Shown here: positions 12,001 through 23,910 of the stretch, piece after piece
Layout: every line of letters begins with the position of its first letter
Position numbering within the stretch: position 1 is the first letter of the stretch
Assembly (NCBI GenBank): GCA_018524725.1
Contig: JAEUWP010000335.1
Location: 744,001 to 808,000, forward strand
Direction of reading: 5' to 3'
Source of the DNA: Podaxis mareebaensis
Taxonomy: Eukaryota; Basidiomycota; Agaricomycetes; Agaricales; Agaricaceae
DNA length: 64,000 bases
Program-made: the position numbers and the translations under genes
The notes under the pieces: generated by a model
The model's input: the letters and a program-made list of their open reading frames with translations, nothing else
Told to the model about the DNA's origin: nothing
The model's database searches: none

Positions 12001-15000
12001 CTAGCAGAGATGTGAGAGTGTGCTACAAAGCAGAGGTTACTTAAAACCCTACCGCAAGTGTTTTGCGAACCAGAAGTTTCTAGACAACGAGATTGGAATT
12101 AGGAACTTTGCAAGGAGGATGCAGGGTAATCACCAGTTGCAATTTCTGTCAGTCTCTGTAAAGCTAAAACAGGGATCAAGTATAGGATGTATATCTCATT
12201 TGGCTAGACGTACCAGAGGATAGGTTAATGTCGCTAGAAATATCCTTGCTCCACTTCAAAATAGATGCAAGATCAGATGCACCCAAGCTTGACTCCTGAT
12301 CTTCGTGTAGATCAACCTTGCTCGCCTCAGTTTGCGCAAGTCCAGCGGCATCACTTGTCTGTGTTTCCGTCTGCACCCCAATCTCTGCAGTGAAAAGAGA
12401 TTTTTTCAGAGGCTGCTGTGGTTTTGTTCCAACAATGCTTGTCATGTAGTTCCTGTCAAATGTCAATAGCTGATTTTTAAGCACCAGAGGCCTACACCTA
12501 CACAATGCCCTGAGCACCCCATTGTGCTTGGCGTGCAATTCCCCGCCGCTGTAATTCTTGGCCAAGCCCTTCAATGCCGCATCTGGAGTAATGGGACCCT
12601 TGCTTTATTGATATTAGTGTCAGTATATACTGTCTTGAAGGGAAATGCACACTGCATACCAAGAAAAGACCCCAACCTTCTTCCAGTAGCCAGTTATTCT
12701 CCATAGCGAGCCTGGGAACAGTGTTGGTTGCTGAGGCAATATTAGTAGTTTTCGGGGGCTTACCTGATCGCGAGGTCATACAATCGGAAAGCGTTGGGGT
12801 TCCCTAGCAACGAGGACAACTCTGCGTCCTGTATTCCGTTCACTTCGTTGATTGTCGCGCTGGGAAGAATTGAGGACGAACCACAAGTGCAGCCCATGTA
12901 CTCGCGTTGACAGGACTCGGAGAGAGCCATCTGAAACATGGGTGAATGGGGGTTTCAGATATTGGCCTGTTTACCCACTTCTTTAAGTACTTTTGATTGG
13001 CTTGTACTTGCTTCAGGTATTGCGAGCGATGTTCCATAGGTACCCCTCGACGTATACAGGCAATTAACGCTAAGCTGTGGAAGAACAGCGCATAACGGGT
13101 GTGCCGGTGACTGGGAGAATCTCAGGAGGTGGATAACGAAAAAAAGTAGGAGCATACTTAGGATGGATATCACGCGTTTGGTAAATTGAAAACCCAAGCT
13201 CAGCGGCTTCTTCGATGTAGCCGACGCAGAAATAACTGGCAACCTGTGATGGAGATAAGCTGGGATTCTGAGAGGGTTCAGGAAGAATCTAACCTTAAAA
13301 GAATTATACCTATCAACCGGCTTCAACTATTATCCTATCATGGGAGACAGTTTGGACATACCAATTCATCGCGAGCGCAACATTCCCTGACGTTTCGTGA
13401 ATCCGGTCCACGAAGTTCTTCTCAACAAAGCCATCGGCATCGAAGAGAGTGGCGGGATCATTAGATACGTTGTAACCACCATAGACACGTATACAATTCA
13501 GCACACCTGGTGTTGTCAAGAAAGGTGCACGCGGAGAAGGTGGAAGCAACATACCCGTGGCCATGATGCTCGATTCTCCTTGTGGTAGCCATAAATTCAC
13601 ATCGGTTGCAGCCTGAAAATGGAAAATCAGCCTCTTGTATTGGTGCATAACGTAGCGCGTCGAACACCCACCTCCTCAGCGGAGATGATCAAATCAGAAA
13701 CTACACCCGCCAGATTATAAAACGTTAAGATGGCACAAAGAGCTTGGACGATGACGTACGATGTTCGCAGACGTATAGCCGGATGCAAATGCCGTGGATA
13801 CTCGCAAAGCTCGTGTAAAGACTGAGCGTTCAATCAGCGGCCATCTCTTCCAGGCATTAAACACACACCGGTCACCCGCAGTATCACCGTATTGAACAGC
13901 TTCTTGCAGTCGGCTGATATTCGACCTCAGATGAATCTGGTCAAAGCCAGAAACGAGTGCGCAGAAAAGCACTTGTGCTCGACTATGAATCTAGTCAACT
14001 TAGCTTCGAAAAGCTTAGCCAGAACGACAGACCATTTCTCCGCCATTGTCCCATGTTTGTCCGCTATTTGCAACGCCAGCTTTCCCAGATCCGCGGCAAA
14101 ACGATACAATCCCCTTCGCTCGGCTGCGGCTGGGAGCGCCCAAAAAAATCCGAGGGCAGTGCCAGCCGACATACCATATCTAGCCAAATCACGTTACGGT
14201 CAGTCACTCGACAAGGGAGCTGCCCAAGGGAACCTTTACCTCAATGCCAATTGAATGCACTACGAGTTTAGTTAGAAAGAACGCGAGGAATGTCGCATTG
14301 GATGAGACAAACCGTTAGCCCGACCATATCGGTTAATGCAAGAGTGGGGCTCCAGTAAGCATTAATACCTGTTGCGTAGTCAACATCCGAGGTCATCAGG
14401 AAGAAAACGATAGTTGCTACCAGCATCATTCAGGAGTATAACGGCAAGTTCAATCTTCGGATCGTTGGATTTTGGTATGGAGAGTATTTCATCAAATCCG
14501 ATAGACAAGATTTCATTCTTGACTTGTTCAAACATTACGTCTGTTTCTCGACAGGTGGGCGCGGGATTGAGTTCGATTCCAAGAATTTTGAGAGCAAAAA
14601 GGGTGTCGTTAAAAGCCTCGTGGAAACAACCGCGCAACCAATGGTTCCGGGATCGTATCCGTAGTAAGAGACACTTATCCTCCACCTTGTCGATGTGCTC
14701 CAAACATTCCTGAACGATTTCGTCTGAGATATCAAGGTCACCTAGAAAAAAGTTCGAACTGTTACAATATGGGGTAAGATCAGGAGAGTAACCTTTCCAC
14801 TGGTAAAGTCTAGGTTGCGTTTCAGTACGCTTTCCAAAACGGGTTTAGGGAAACGCACGATGCAAGACGATGGAGCACTTTGAATGCTCGTGTAGAGTCT
14901 TCAATCCAAGGGCTCCGACGGAAAAGCGTCCGTGCATTGATAAAGGACTGGATGGCGAGCTGCGACGCCGAAGTAAGAGACTATGAAGATTACCAAAAAG

Positions 15001-18000
15001 AATAACATACTTCATGTGCGCCCCTTGCCCAAGCAGATTCTCCGGCATCAATTAGAACATCAAGCAGTTCGTCTCGTTGGGGATGCTCATGCAAGAGAGG
15101 CAAACATCTAGCAGTGGGGTCATGAGTCCTTTCCTCTTAGATACTAGACTTTTGAACGCTTGCCTTTTGGCATGCTCCGCGATGCGATAGACATCGATGG
15201 GGGTCTCATGCAACATCATGAGAATGATCTGTGCGAGCCGGGAATTAGAGCCTCGGAGGCAATTAAACTGATGTAGCCACACACTCGAAAAGACATCTCC
15301 GCGATAGTAGTCGCTGGAAGAGTTTCGGTTTCTGCTTGTGCAGCTTGGCGGTAACGATCGTGAGCGAAACTGCACATATCTCGCGCCCGTTGAATTAGCC
15401 AGCCTTCCGAAAGAGCAAACTGCAAGCCACGCATGGAGCTGCGAGTGACGTTGGAACCCGCATCTCTGAGGTGGGAGACGGCTTTGTGGAGATTCCACTT
15501 ATGTTCTACCTCATCTTCACTGCTGCTGCCAGTATGGTCTTCCCAGTCCATCATCAAGGCAACTTCTGTGACTTTGAACCTGGTGGATGACGTCAATAGT
15601 TGAACGCAGTGGGTGGGGTCAATTATGTACGTTTCACCAAAGAACACTGCCCAAGTGAGATATTTCTTCGCTTCCCATGGTAGGTCCCGCATATGTCGGC
15701 GAAGAAAGGTCAAGTCTGTCGGGTCAGAGACATTTTGACTGACCATACTCTCTTCGATGGCTTTCATATCGTAACTGCGAAACCATTATGAGCCGAAAAT
15801 TTCAACGGGAAAATTGCACATACACCCAGTGGTTCCGTTCCCAATCAAATACAATCTGTATGGAAGACCTCCCTGTGAGCACGGCAAAACTGCGATCGAT
15901 CAAAGTCCTTACACGGCATTGGCGTTGTAACGTCATGAGGATGTTTCGGACCGAGAATGCGTTACCAGAAGAGGCTGCAGTGATGAAACTCGAGAGGTCG
16001 GCACATTCCTCCTTGGTTCGATGCAGCGTCTTCGAGACTAAGGTCGATATCGCCGAGTATGACAAAGGCTCAACATTGATCCAGGTTGGGCGGGCCTTGC
16101 TGGAAAACATTTTCCGAACACGTTCAACGACCTCACTGTGAATGTATGTGAGCACTTATTACGCCGGGGAGAATAACAGATCAGCACGTTTTGTCAGACC
16201 GAAGGGTGATGAAGATCAGCTACACTACTATCAGGACGAGAAATCTAAAAAGGTCGGGCTGCCTACCATCCGACCTCTTGAATTGACAAGTGTGGAAACG
16301 AGATCAAGTGTCCTACAGAGCAGGTCAACACCTTGCTAGCGGGACTAACTATGGGAGTACGTACGGCTCATCGGCTTCGTGTAGGTCGTCGAGGAAGAGC
16401 GCGAACAATCGAGTCTCTGCTATGACAGCGAAAACGTGTTCAACGAGCGATTGAAACCTTGCCCGAAGCTCGCGAGTAGCAAGGCGTTCCTTAGGCGCGC
16501 CAAGGGAAATATCTGATTGCAGTATATCCCGGAGTTCGGGAGTTCCCTGATATAGAAGAGGCACATTATAGATTTGGGGCCCAAGACGCTGTTTGAGATT
16601 GTCGACGAAACGTTGCAGATCCGTATGGAAAACCATTAGTTGACGGAGAACAGAAGACAGGCAACCTAACTAGGAGGACATGAGATAAAACACCAGTAGA
16701 GCACTTATTCTTACCAAAGCAGCGAAAGGAGCAGAGTCTGAGCTCTGAAATTTGGCTTGTCCCCACAGTCCATGAGCTAATAGCAAGTGAGCCTGTATAA
16801 CGTAACAAAACAAGAAATAGCCCTACAGCGCCATTTGGCTTGGTTGACAAGTATCATGGAGCTTTTTCCGATTCTAAAGAGAACGCAATCGTGGGACCAA
16901 TCAGGATAAAGTAGTGTCAACTTACCCTGGAGGACCAACCACAAGTACTACTTGGGTTCTTGAAACTTTGGGTCGGCTGCGTAAAGTAGCCCGTCGGAGT
17001 GAGTCCCCCGGAACTGAAGAACCCATCGAACTCATTGAACTGTCCAAAGTTGGTGTATTCGACAGCACGGAGGAGATCCTGGAGCTAGCGCCATCGGTAG
17101 CAACAGCGTTGTTAATCGACTCACTCCGAGACGAGACTGAATCACTGTTATCTTCATAAGCGCTCGGTCCGGTGTCACAAGAAACAACCGAGGATTGGGT
17201 TTGCACTGCTGAAGACGCGAGGCTTCGAGAAAAACTTGTGGACGCATTCCTTACTAGCAGTAGAACTTCAGATACCAGTTCCAAAAACGGGACGGACTCA
17301 CGTTACTTACTGACGTTCCGTATGATCTCCAACTCTTTGTCCCGTCCAAACTGGAGTATCAGTAAGCACTAGGGACTTACGTATAAAATAGGATACACCA
17401 ACCAAGGCAATGGGAATGGTGAATTCCTTGGACCTACAGTTATTACCTTAAGATACGTATTTTTGAAGAACCACGAACCATGAAACGATCCTCCAGTGCA
17501 ATATCGAACAAAGGAATAAGCTAACCCAAGACAAATAAGCAGGACGACCAAAGATAGCCAAAAAATCTGCATTGTTGTACCTCATGTTGCTGTTCTCCTG
17601 GGGATAGGATCGTTGCTAGTAATCTTCGTTGACACTCCAAAAGATCAGTTTTGAGCCCATGTGCGCTTTGATATCGCATATCCGGGTTCTTCGCCAACAA
17701 CTTCCCAGCCAAATTTAGACTCGCTACTTAATTTGGACAGAGGGTCAACGCACCCTATCCACGATGTTGGCAAGGACTTGTGGAATATCCCGTCGGACCT
17801 CATGGACGGGCATGGGACGCTTTTGTACGATTGAATGCAGTAGTTCGAGCGGACCTCCTTCGAATGGCATCTGCCCGCGCCCCACGAGAAGGGTCCAGAA
17901 AAGGATCCCAAGAGAGTAAAGATCCGTCCTATGGTCCTGAGTCATAGTTTCGATGCTTCCTGTCTGCTCTGGAGCAAGATAACAAAGTGCTTCTTTGACC

Positions 18001-18993
18001 TTCAATTTCTGACTTTCTTCGTAGGTCTGCAAAACAAGGGATGAGGGAGAGCCAAAATTCTCCAGTGAAATTGCACGATTGCCGAAGTGGACAAAGCGCA
18101 CTGATCCAGAGTGCGAATTGAGATGGAATGCATTTCCACGAACTACATAGAACAATTGTCCATGAGTGGGTGCCTCTTAGAGTGACGGAAGCACAATTTC
18201 ACCTTCTCTGTGATTGATTCCCGCTCTAATGGGGATATGAGTGAATCAAGAGGACCATGTAGGGTCATACTAACCTGTGTAGGATTTCCATGCAATGTGT
18301 TGCCTGAATAGCAAACCTTGACAGTCGTTAATGGTAAACGAAGAACAACACCACATCACTTACTCCAGAAACGAAGCAAGGTCCATTATGTCGTATCCAT
18401 CCATGTCCTCTCCGACCTCCATAACCCCTTCATTGTCCGCCGTTGAGAGATCTCCAGAGGTAAGCAGCGTTCGCGTGCGGACCGGTTCGACGAGCAGCAG
18501 ATCATTGACCTTGTGAGCTGGGAGGTACCGCCCAAGTAGATTGGCTCCGGGGTGAGCTAATAGGAGCACCACGCAATCTCCATGTTCCCGAGGAATCTTC
18601 AGGTAGTCGAGCATTCGTAATGAGGCGCTGTTCCCCTCAGGGGTACCAGCGAGCTTTCCAAGACTGTCATCGATGTAAATTTCTGGGCTCACGCGAGTTT
18701 TAAAACGATCGTACATATGGGCCTCTCTCTCTAAACACATCGAAGCATTCGACTGGGCGGGTGCAATCTTCGCGAGAACGTTCGAGCCATCCTTCAAACT
18801 ATTTCCTTCAGCAAGGATCGTCATTCCACCGGTATCATGCCATGGAGCAGCCTGAACCGTCGGAGCTGTTACCAATAAAAAACAAGATACGAAATGAGGG
18901 ACGAACCTTCTCGAATGTGTACCCAGGAATGGACAGAACATCATCCTTGAAGTATACACTGGGAAAGGTGGGTTGACCGAGTTTGCGTCGCAT
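9021..18993 (-). CDS. group X hybrid histidine kinase (kinase-like + AAA ATPase + GAF + HisKA + HATPase + REC)
   Basis: Very large multi-exon sensor kinase, about 10 kb, of the fungal group X type (as S. pombe Mak2/Mak3 and Candida Chk1), feeding the HPt/response-regulator stress phosphorelay. Order from the ATG at 18991-18993: [15 protein letters not shown]; a Ser/Thr-kinase-like domain (to about 17570; [27 protein letters not shown]); an ATPase with Walker A GPPGIGKS formed across an intron near 16880-16925 and Walker [14 protein letters not shown] near 16400; a long helical region; GAF (about 11400-11950); H-box [13 protein letters not shown] near 11350; N-box LIGNAVKF near 10610; G1 DTGIGL near 10450; G2 GGTGLGLS near 10310; receiver domain 9021-9600 with phospho-acceptor Asp in LFDHHMPVCDG (split by an intron) and Lys in FFSKPL. 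It ends APTPC-stop at 9021. HisKA and REC look intact; the N-terminal kinase looks inactive (see findings). Confidence 0.9.
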
Positions 18994-19121
18994 AGTGCTA
19001 ATGTGTAAGCGCCAAGCAGAAGGCAGGGAGAATGAAAGAGGGGATAAGTTGTACTTGTTGCGTGGCAGCCAGGACGTTGTAGTCTGTCAACACGGCAGGT
19101 ATGTGAAGCTTGTGCAGGCGT

Positions 19122-21366
19122 TTACCCATAATTCTCGTAAACACTGACGTCATACACTGTCACAGAGTCATCATCCGTCGAATTTCATCCCTGGGCGCAA
19201 CCATGAACCTTGTTTCTCGTAGAGTTTCAAAACTATGTATGATTACAATTATCTCATCAAGGTCACAATAGCGGCAAAGCGGTAGAGAAAAGAAAAATTT
19301 ATCTACGAGGTCACTGCAACAACATGAGCTCTTCGTCGAAACGAAAAACCTCGAATACGCACTGTAACTAGCCGGATCAATATGATCAGGCAACTCTGGA
19401 ACTGCGACTTCGAACCGAGCCTGGATTGCCGCCATAACCTGTTGGTCGCTTTCTGATGTCACAAAGGTGATGGCGAGACCTTTGGTGCCGAAACGACCTG
19501 CACGACTAAAGACAAGAATTAGAATCCTGCTTGGCCAAGTTGAGATCCACTAACCCAACACGGTGCAAGTAACTGTCTGCGTCAAGAGGGCAATCGTAAT
19601 TGACAACAATATTAACACGTTCCACATCGATACCACGACCAAATATATCAGTAGCGACGAGTATACGCTTCTCGAAGGCCTTGAATGCAGTATATCGTTT
19701 AATCCTAGACCCAAGGAGTTGATGAAAAGGCTATGCTCCAACTTCGAAGCTTACTCACCTTTCCTCTTGAGAAAGACCGGAGTGAATACAGATAGAGGGG
19801 AAGTTACAAGAGACAAGCAACTTGTCCAATTCGATACACCGTGCAACGGATTTCACAAAAATCACGACCTAAATCCAAGTCAGCAGGGAACCTTAGTAAA
19901 ATAAGTGAAGATTGACCTGGTTGAACTCAAGAGTATCAAGCAAATCGTTGAGCTTCCTATTCTTCTGGGCTTCTTCCAACTTCACGTAATGCTGTTGCAG
20001 GCCATGCAACGTCAACTTTGTCTCGTCATCCACAAAGATTTCCAAAGGCTAAACTCGCAAGCGTAATCAGAAAATTGCAGCAGTGAAGTATTATTCAACT
20101 TACATTGGCCATGAATTTCTTGCATGTCACACGAATATCCTTCGCCAACGTAGCACTGAACATCATGACCTGCTTGTGATGGGGAGTTGCTCGGAAGATC
20201 TCTTGAACGTCACGGCGCATGTCTGGTGGGCGATGTCGCAATTAGATGATCTGGTCGCAAGCGGTTGCAATGAGAGTAAAAAGGAGAAGAACCAAAGCAG
20301 CCAAGGTTGCACCAAATCGAAGGCTTCTACGGCGATAAATGGGAAGGTGACCTCCTTGGTTGCTGTTCCGTAGTCCCGCGTCCCTTGTCAATCTTCCGTG
20401 TTCCAAAAACGACATGTTCAAACGCGACGGGGCACTTGCAGCTCTGTGCGACATGCACCCCCCAAGAGCACCGAACCCATATCCCAGCACGCATGTCGCT
20501 TGGCGGAGGATGCCCTTGTAGCAGATACGAACTCCAGATAGCACCAGGTGCAACCGGTGGTCGATGCAGTGGACGAATGAAATGGATGTGAAACCCCAAA
20601 CTTGACTAACCAAGCTGTTCAAGCATTTTGTCACACTCGTCAAGGACGAAATGTTTCACGTTTTTCGCGTCCAAAACTTTATCACGGGCGAGTGCGTTGA
20701 GTCGGCCAGGAGTTGCAACGACAATGTGAGGACATTTATTCTTGTCCCGAAGGATCTCGGCATCTTTAGTAACGGGAGTGCCGCCGTAGAAGGTGCTGAC
20801 GCGAACATCGGGCATATACTTGGCAAAGCGGGTGTACTCGTTTTTGATTTGGAAAGCGAGTTCACGTGTGTGGCACAGAACAATCACTGAGACTTCACCA
20901 TTGACAGGCTCCAATTGCTGGAGTGTCGCGAGGACGAAGACTGCAGTTTTTCCGTGACCCGACTTGGCCTGACACAGAACATCCATTCCCAGGACTGCTT
21001 GGGGAATGCATTCTTGTTGGACTGGGAGAGCAAATGAGATTAGCTACGTTCTGGGTACCAATGAACGGTATTTACCCTCTGATGGGTGCTCGAAACCAAG
21101 GTCACTAATGGCGCGTAGAAGTTCTGGCTTCAGCAAGAAATCTCTGCAACACAACGTGTAAATGAATGGGGTGGATTTACAAAAACGATCCCTCACTTGA
21201 AGCCGGTAGAATGAATGCCAGAAAACGTTTTCTTGTCCTTGTCACCTTCTCCACTGGTGGGGGCCGCCGTTGCTGGAGCGCCGTTTGTAGCTGCAGCTGC
21301 AGCGTTCGGCACAAGATCATGTTCGTCCTCGTAGTCGATGAGATCTTCGTTATCGTGGGCACTCAT
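19122..21366 (-). CDS. SUB2: ATP-dependent RNA helicase Sub2 (UAP56/DDX39B)
   Basis: DECD-box helicase of the TREX complex, acting in spliceosome assembly and nuclear mRNA export. The ATG at 21364-21366 gives [20 protein letters not shown], the conserved acidic N-terminus. Then come the Q-motif region, motif [11 protein letters not shown], Ia HTRELAFQ, Ib [14 protein letters not shown] in [20 protein letters not shown], and motifs IV-VI to [19 protein letters not shown]. The C-terminus reads [15 protein letters not shown], after which the frame can either read on to a stop at 19160 or, as chosen here, splice over about 190 nt to a short tail ending at 19122; this end is uncertain. The DECD exon and the next exon are separated by a 388-nt intron (20223-20610), far longer than the others. 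Only about 130 bp separate it from the histidine-kinase start downstream. Confidence 0.9.
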
Positions 21367-22219
21367 TGTAGGCAAAGAGAAGTAGAGTAGCAGGTGAAGG
21401 AAGGTGAGAAAGAGTCAAACACCTGTTGTGCACGCGGAAGTCGCGTCGTGATTGGTTACACAGCTCTAGCCAAACAAGGCCAGCATGCTCGCACGGGCCC
21501 CACACAGCCCCACACGTGCTTTGAGCACTAAGTACAGGGACGACTGACCTGCTATCAATATCACACCAACATCCCCGCCGACATTCGTATTAAAAGACTG
21601 CTCTGTACTGCTTCATGCTAGAATATTACCCGATGGCTACCTCGCCAGTATAAAAGATGTGTTGAGGCCCTATCTCCAGAAGTCAGTAACAACATTGTTG
21701 AGTCATTTGACCTGTACAAAGTCCACTAATTAGCGTAGCGTCTTCTATAATCAAACAGTGGGACTGCGATGGGCATCATGCAGCCCTAGCGTCATGCTTT
21801 CCTTGATTATTTACGGCTTAACCGCCGCTAGTGTGCTCTACTCACGATGTCCGCGGATCTGCTCGGATACGACGCAACAATGGGCGTTATAGGCCGAAGG
21901 TCTGAACTTAAAAAGAGTCTGAACTCGTTTAAAGGACGTCCCCGATTTCGTTGCTTAGCTTCCCCCCAGAGCCGAAACCCCGATGCTGTTCCATACCAGT
22001 AAAAGCCGAAAAGTGCCGATATTACATCACGTTATTTTTTCAGGCAACTGCTATTTCTGGCACACACCTGCCAGACTGTTGTTGACAGACCGACTGACGC
22101 CCTGTTGTTGATACACCCTTTTGGCGTGCAATTTGGGCTTATAAGCCGCGTTTGAAACGAGTTTGAACCGGCATCTCTCCTTGAGGCCATCTTCACCTGC
22201 TGAAGAAAACCTCTTCAAC
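21367..22219. other. divergent intergenic region (SUB2 / mitochondrial carrier)
   Basis: 853 bases with both promoters. Visible: a CACAC/CCCCACAC-rich patch near 21490-21520, a TATAAAAG at about 21649, a near-duplicate CTGTTGTTGACAG / CTGTTGTTGATAC at about 22075-22110, and a CTTATAAGCC at about 22137 which could be the carrier TATA element. No RNA gene recognised. Confidence 0.5.
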
Positions 22220-23695
22220 ATGGCCACCGGCTACCCATTCTGGTATGCCCCTACTCTGGATACCACCCGAACAGCATTCACTAACCCACTCGGGCCCGTA
22301 TCTAGGCTTGGAGGTTAGAATACACTTATTCCAGGATCCTACATGATGCTCATTATCAGCCCTATCCTCCAGGAGTTGCAGCTTCAAGTAGGTTTCAGCT
22401 TCCAATGTTTGAGTTTCTTTGGGTATGTCCTCTAACACATTCGACAGTGGCAGCATCATGTACCCATCCGCTCGATGCAGTCAAAGTGTAGGTCCCCTGT
22501 ATGAACGATTCTGCTTATCCACATTAACTAAGCATCATCAGGCGAATGCAAACCTTAGAGCCTGCCCCGAGCTCCCACCGACCGTCAACCATCTCCGTCA
22601 TTCGCTCCTCCATCTCTCAGTCTGGTTTCCGGAGTCTCTATGCAGGCCTTACCGCGTCGCTGATGCGACAAATGTCCTACTCTCTCGTACGCCTCGGCAG
22701 CTACGAAAAAATGAAGGAATACCTCTCTCGAGACGGACGGCCATCCACAATCCAGTTACTGCTTGCTGCGAGTCTCGCTGGTGGACTTGGTGGCGTTGCA
22801 GGCAATCCCGCAGGTATGTCACACGAACCATATCTCTCCGATACGTTCTCACAACTAGAGTCAGACATCATCCTTGTCCGGATGACAAGTGATTTGGTAC
22901 GACCACCTGATAAACGCTACAACTATTCAAATGCTATCACTGGTCTTATAAGCCTCATCAAGTCTGAGGGTGTTCGCGGCCTAGGAAGGGGACTTACCAC
23001 TAACACGGTGCGTTTGTCTCCAGATGAACCTGCCTCGCAGCTGACTGCTGCATAGACGAGGGCAATCTTAATGAATGTGAGCACATAACACATCGCAATC
23101 CAAACTGCGCTCAAGAGACATTGTTCCTAGGCATCTCAAGTTTGCTCGTATGTCTTTTGATGCCATTGTCAGGTAGCACCCCCTCTCACGCCACGAATAG
23201 CTATGATTTCTTTAAGGGCAAACTGCTTCATAGAACGTTGCCGGTTGTAGACTACAAGCTAAAAGATAACCTACTGACGCACTTCCTTGCGAGTTGCCTA
23301 GCTGGCACTGTTGCGACGAGTATGCGACCGATTTTACTGCTTGCTGATATCATCAGACTCACGCACACTCCTTTAGCTGTGTGTTCGCCCGCGGACGTTC
23401 TTAGATCACGTGTGATGGCCATGGTAAGCCATGTTGGTTATTATAGCCCTAATCTCAGCTCATGATCGATTAGTCTTCGAAAACGTCTGTCTCACAGGTC
23501 CTTATTCGTTCCTTCCGAGAGGAAGGAATCACATTCCTTTTCAAAGGCTGGACGCCAGCTTTCATTCGCTTAGGGCCTAATACAGTCCTTCTATTTGTAT
23601 TCTTCGAGGTCCGCCTCCCCTGCTTCTTCGCTTTCTTTCGGACTAACCACTCATTATTTTAGCAACTCAAGAAGGCGTGGAAACAGGCATCATGA
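22220..23695 (+). CDS. DIC1: mitochondrial dicarboxylate-type carrier (SLC25 family)
   Basis: Inner-mitochondrial-membrane carrier, most like the dicarboxylate (malate/phosphate) carrier. It has three SLC25 repeats with the P-x-D/E-x-x-K/R signature: HPLDAVKVRMQ (formed across a GTAGGT intron near 22490-22541), NPADIILVRM (across an intron near 22815-22863) and SPADVLRSRVM (about 23390). Other family segments are GFRSLYAGLTASLMRQMSYS, YNYSNAITGL and FLFKGWTPAFIRLGPNT; the final exon QLKKAWKQAS-stop ends at 23695. The start MATGYPFW at 22220 matches the short N-terminus usual for fungal Dic1. About nine small exons. DIC1 fits better than the oxoglutarate or oxaloacetate carriers by N-terminus and R-M-Q context, but substrate is inferred. 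Confidence 0.85.
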
Positions 23696-23910
23696 AGCTC
23701 ACAAGCCCAATGGAGTGTTCAATTGCCGGGCCCCAATCCGTCTTCATATCTTTTGGAATATTTTCGATCATTCTTGGTGCGATATCTACACATTTACGGC
23801 ACCCCACCGGGGGGGGGGTCTTGATTTATGACAAGGACATTCGGACTTGCTGTATAACTTCCACGTTGTTTTTCAATGTTATGGCACTATAATAGAACAG
23901 CATTCTCGAC

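Noticed and set aside
9021..18993. Several separate genes (kinase, ATPase, histidine kinase) instead of one
   Set aside because: All exons are on one strand in the fixed domain order of group X hybrid histidine kinases, without a convincing internal stop plus start or promoter between domains.
20242..20643. Open frame of 133 codons within the SUB2 long intron
   Set aside because: It only reads through the intron from the DECD exon and has no motif of its own; canonical splicing restores the helicase frame.
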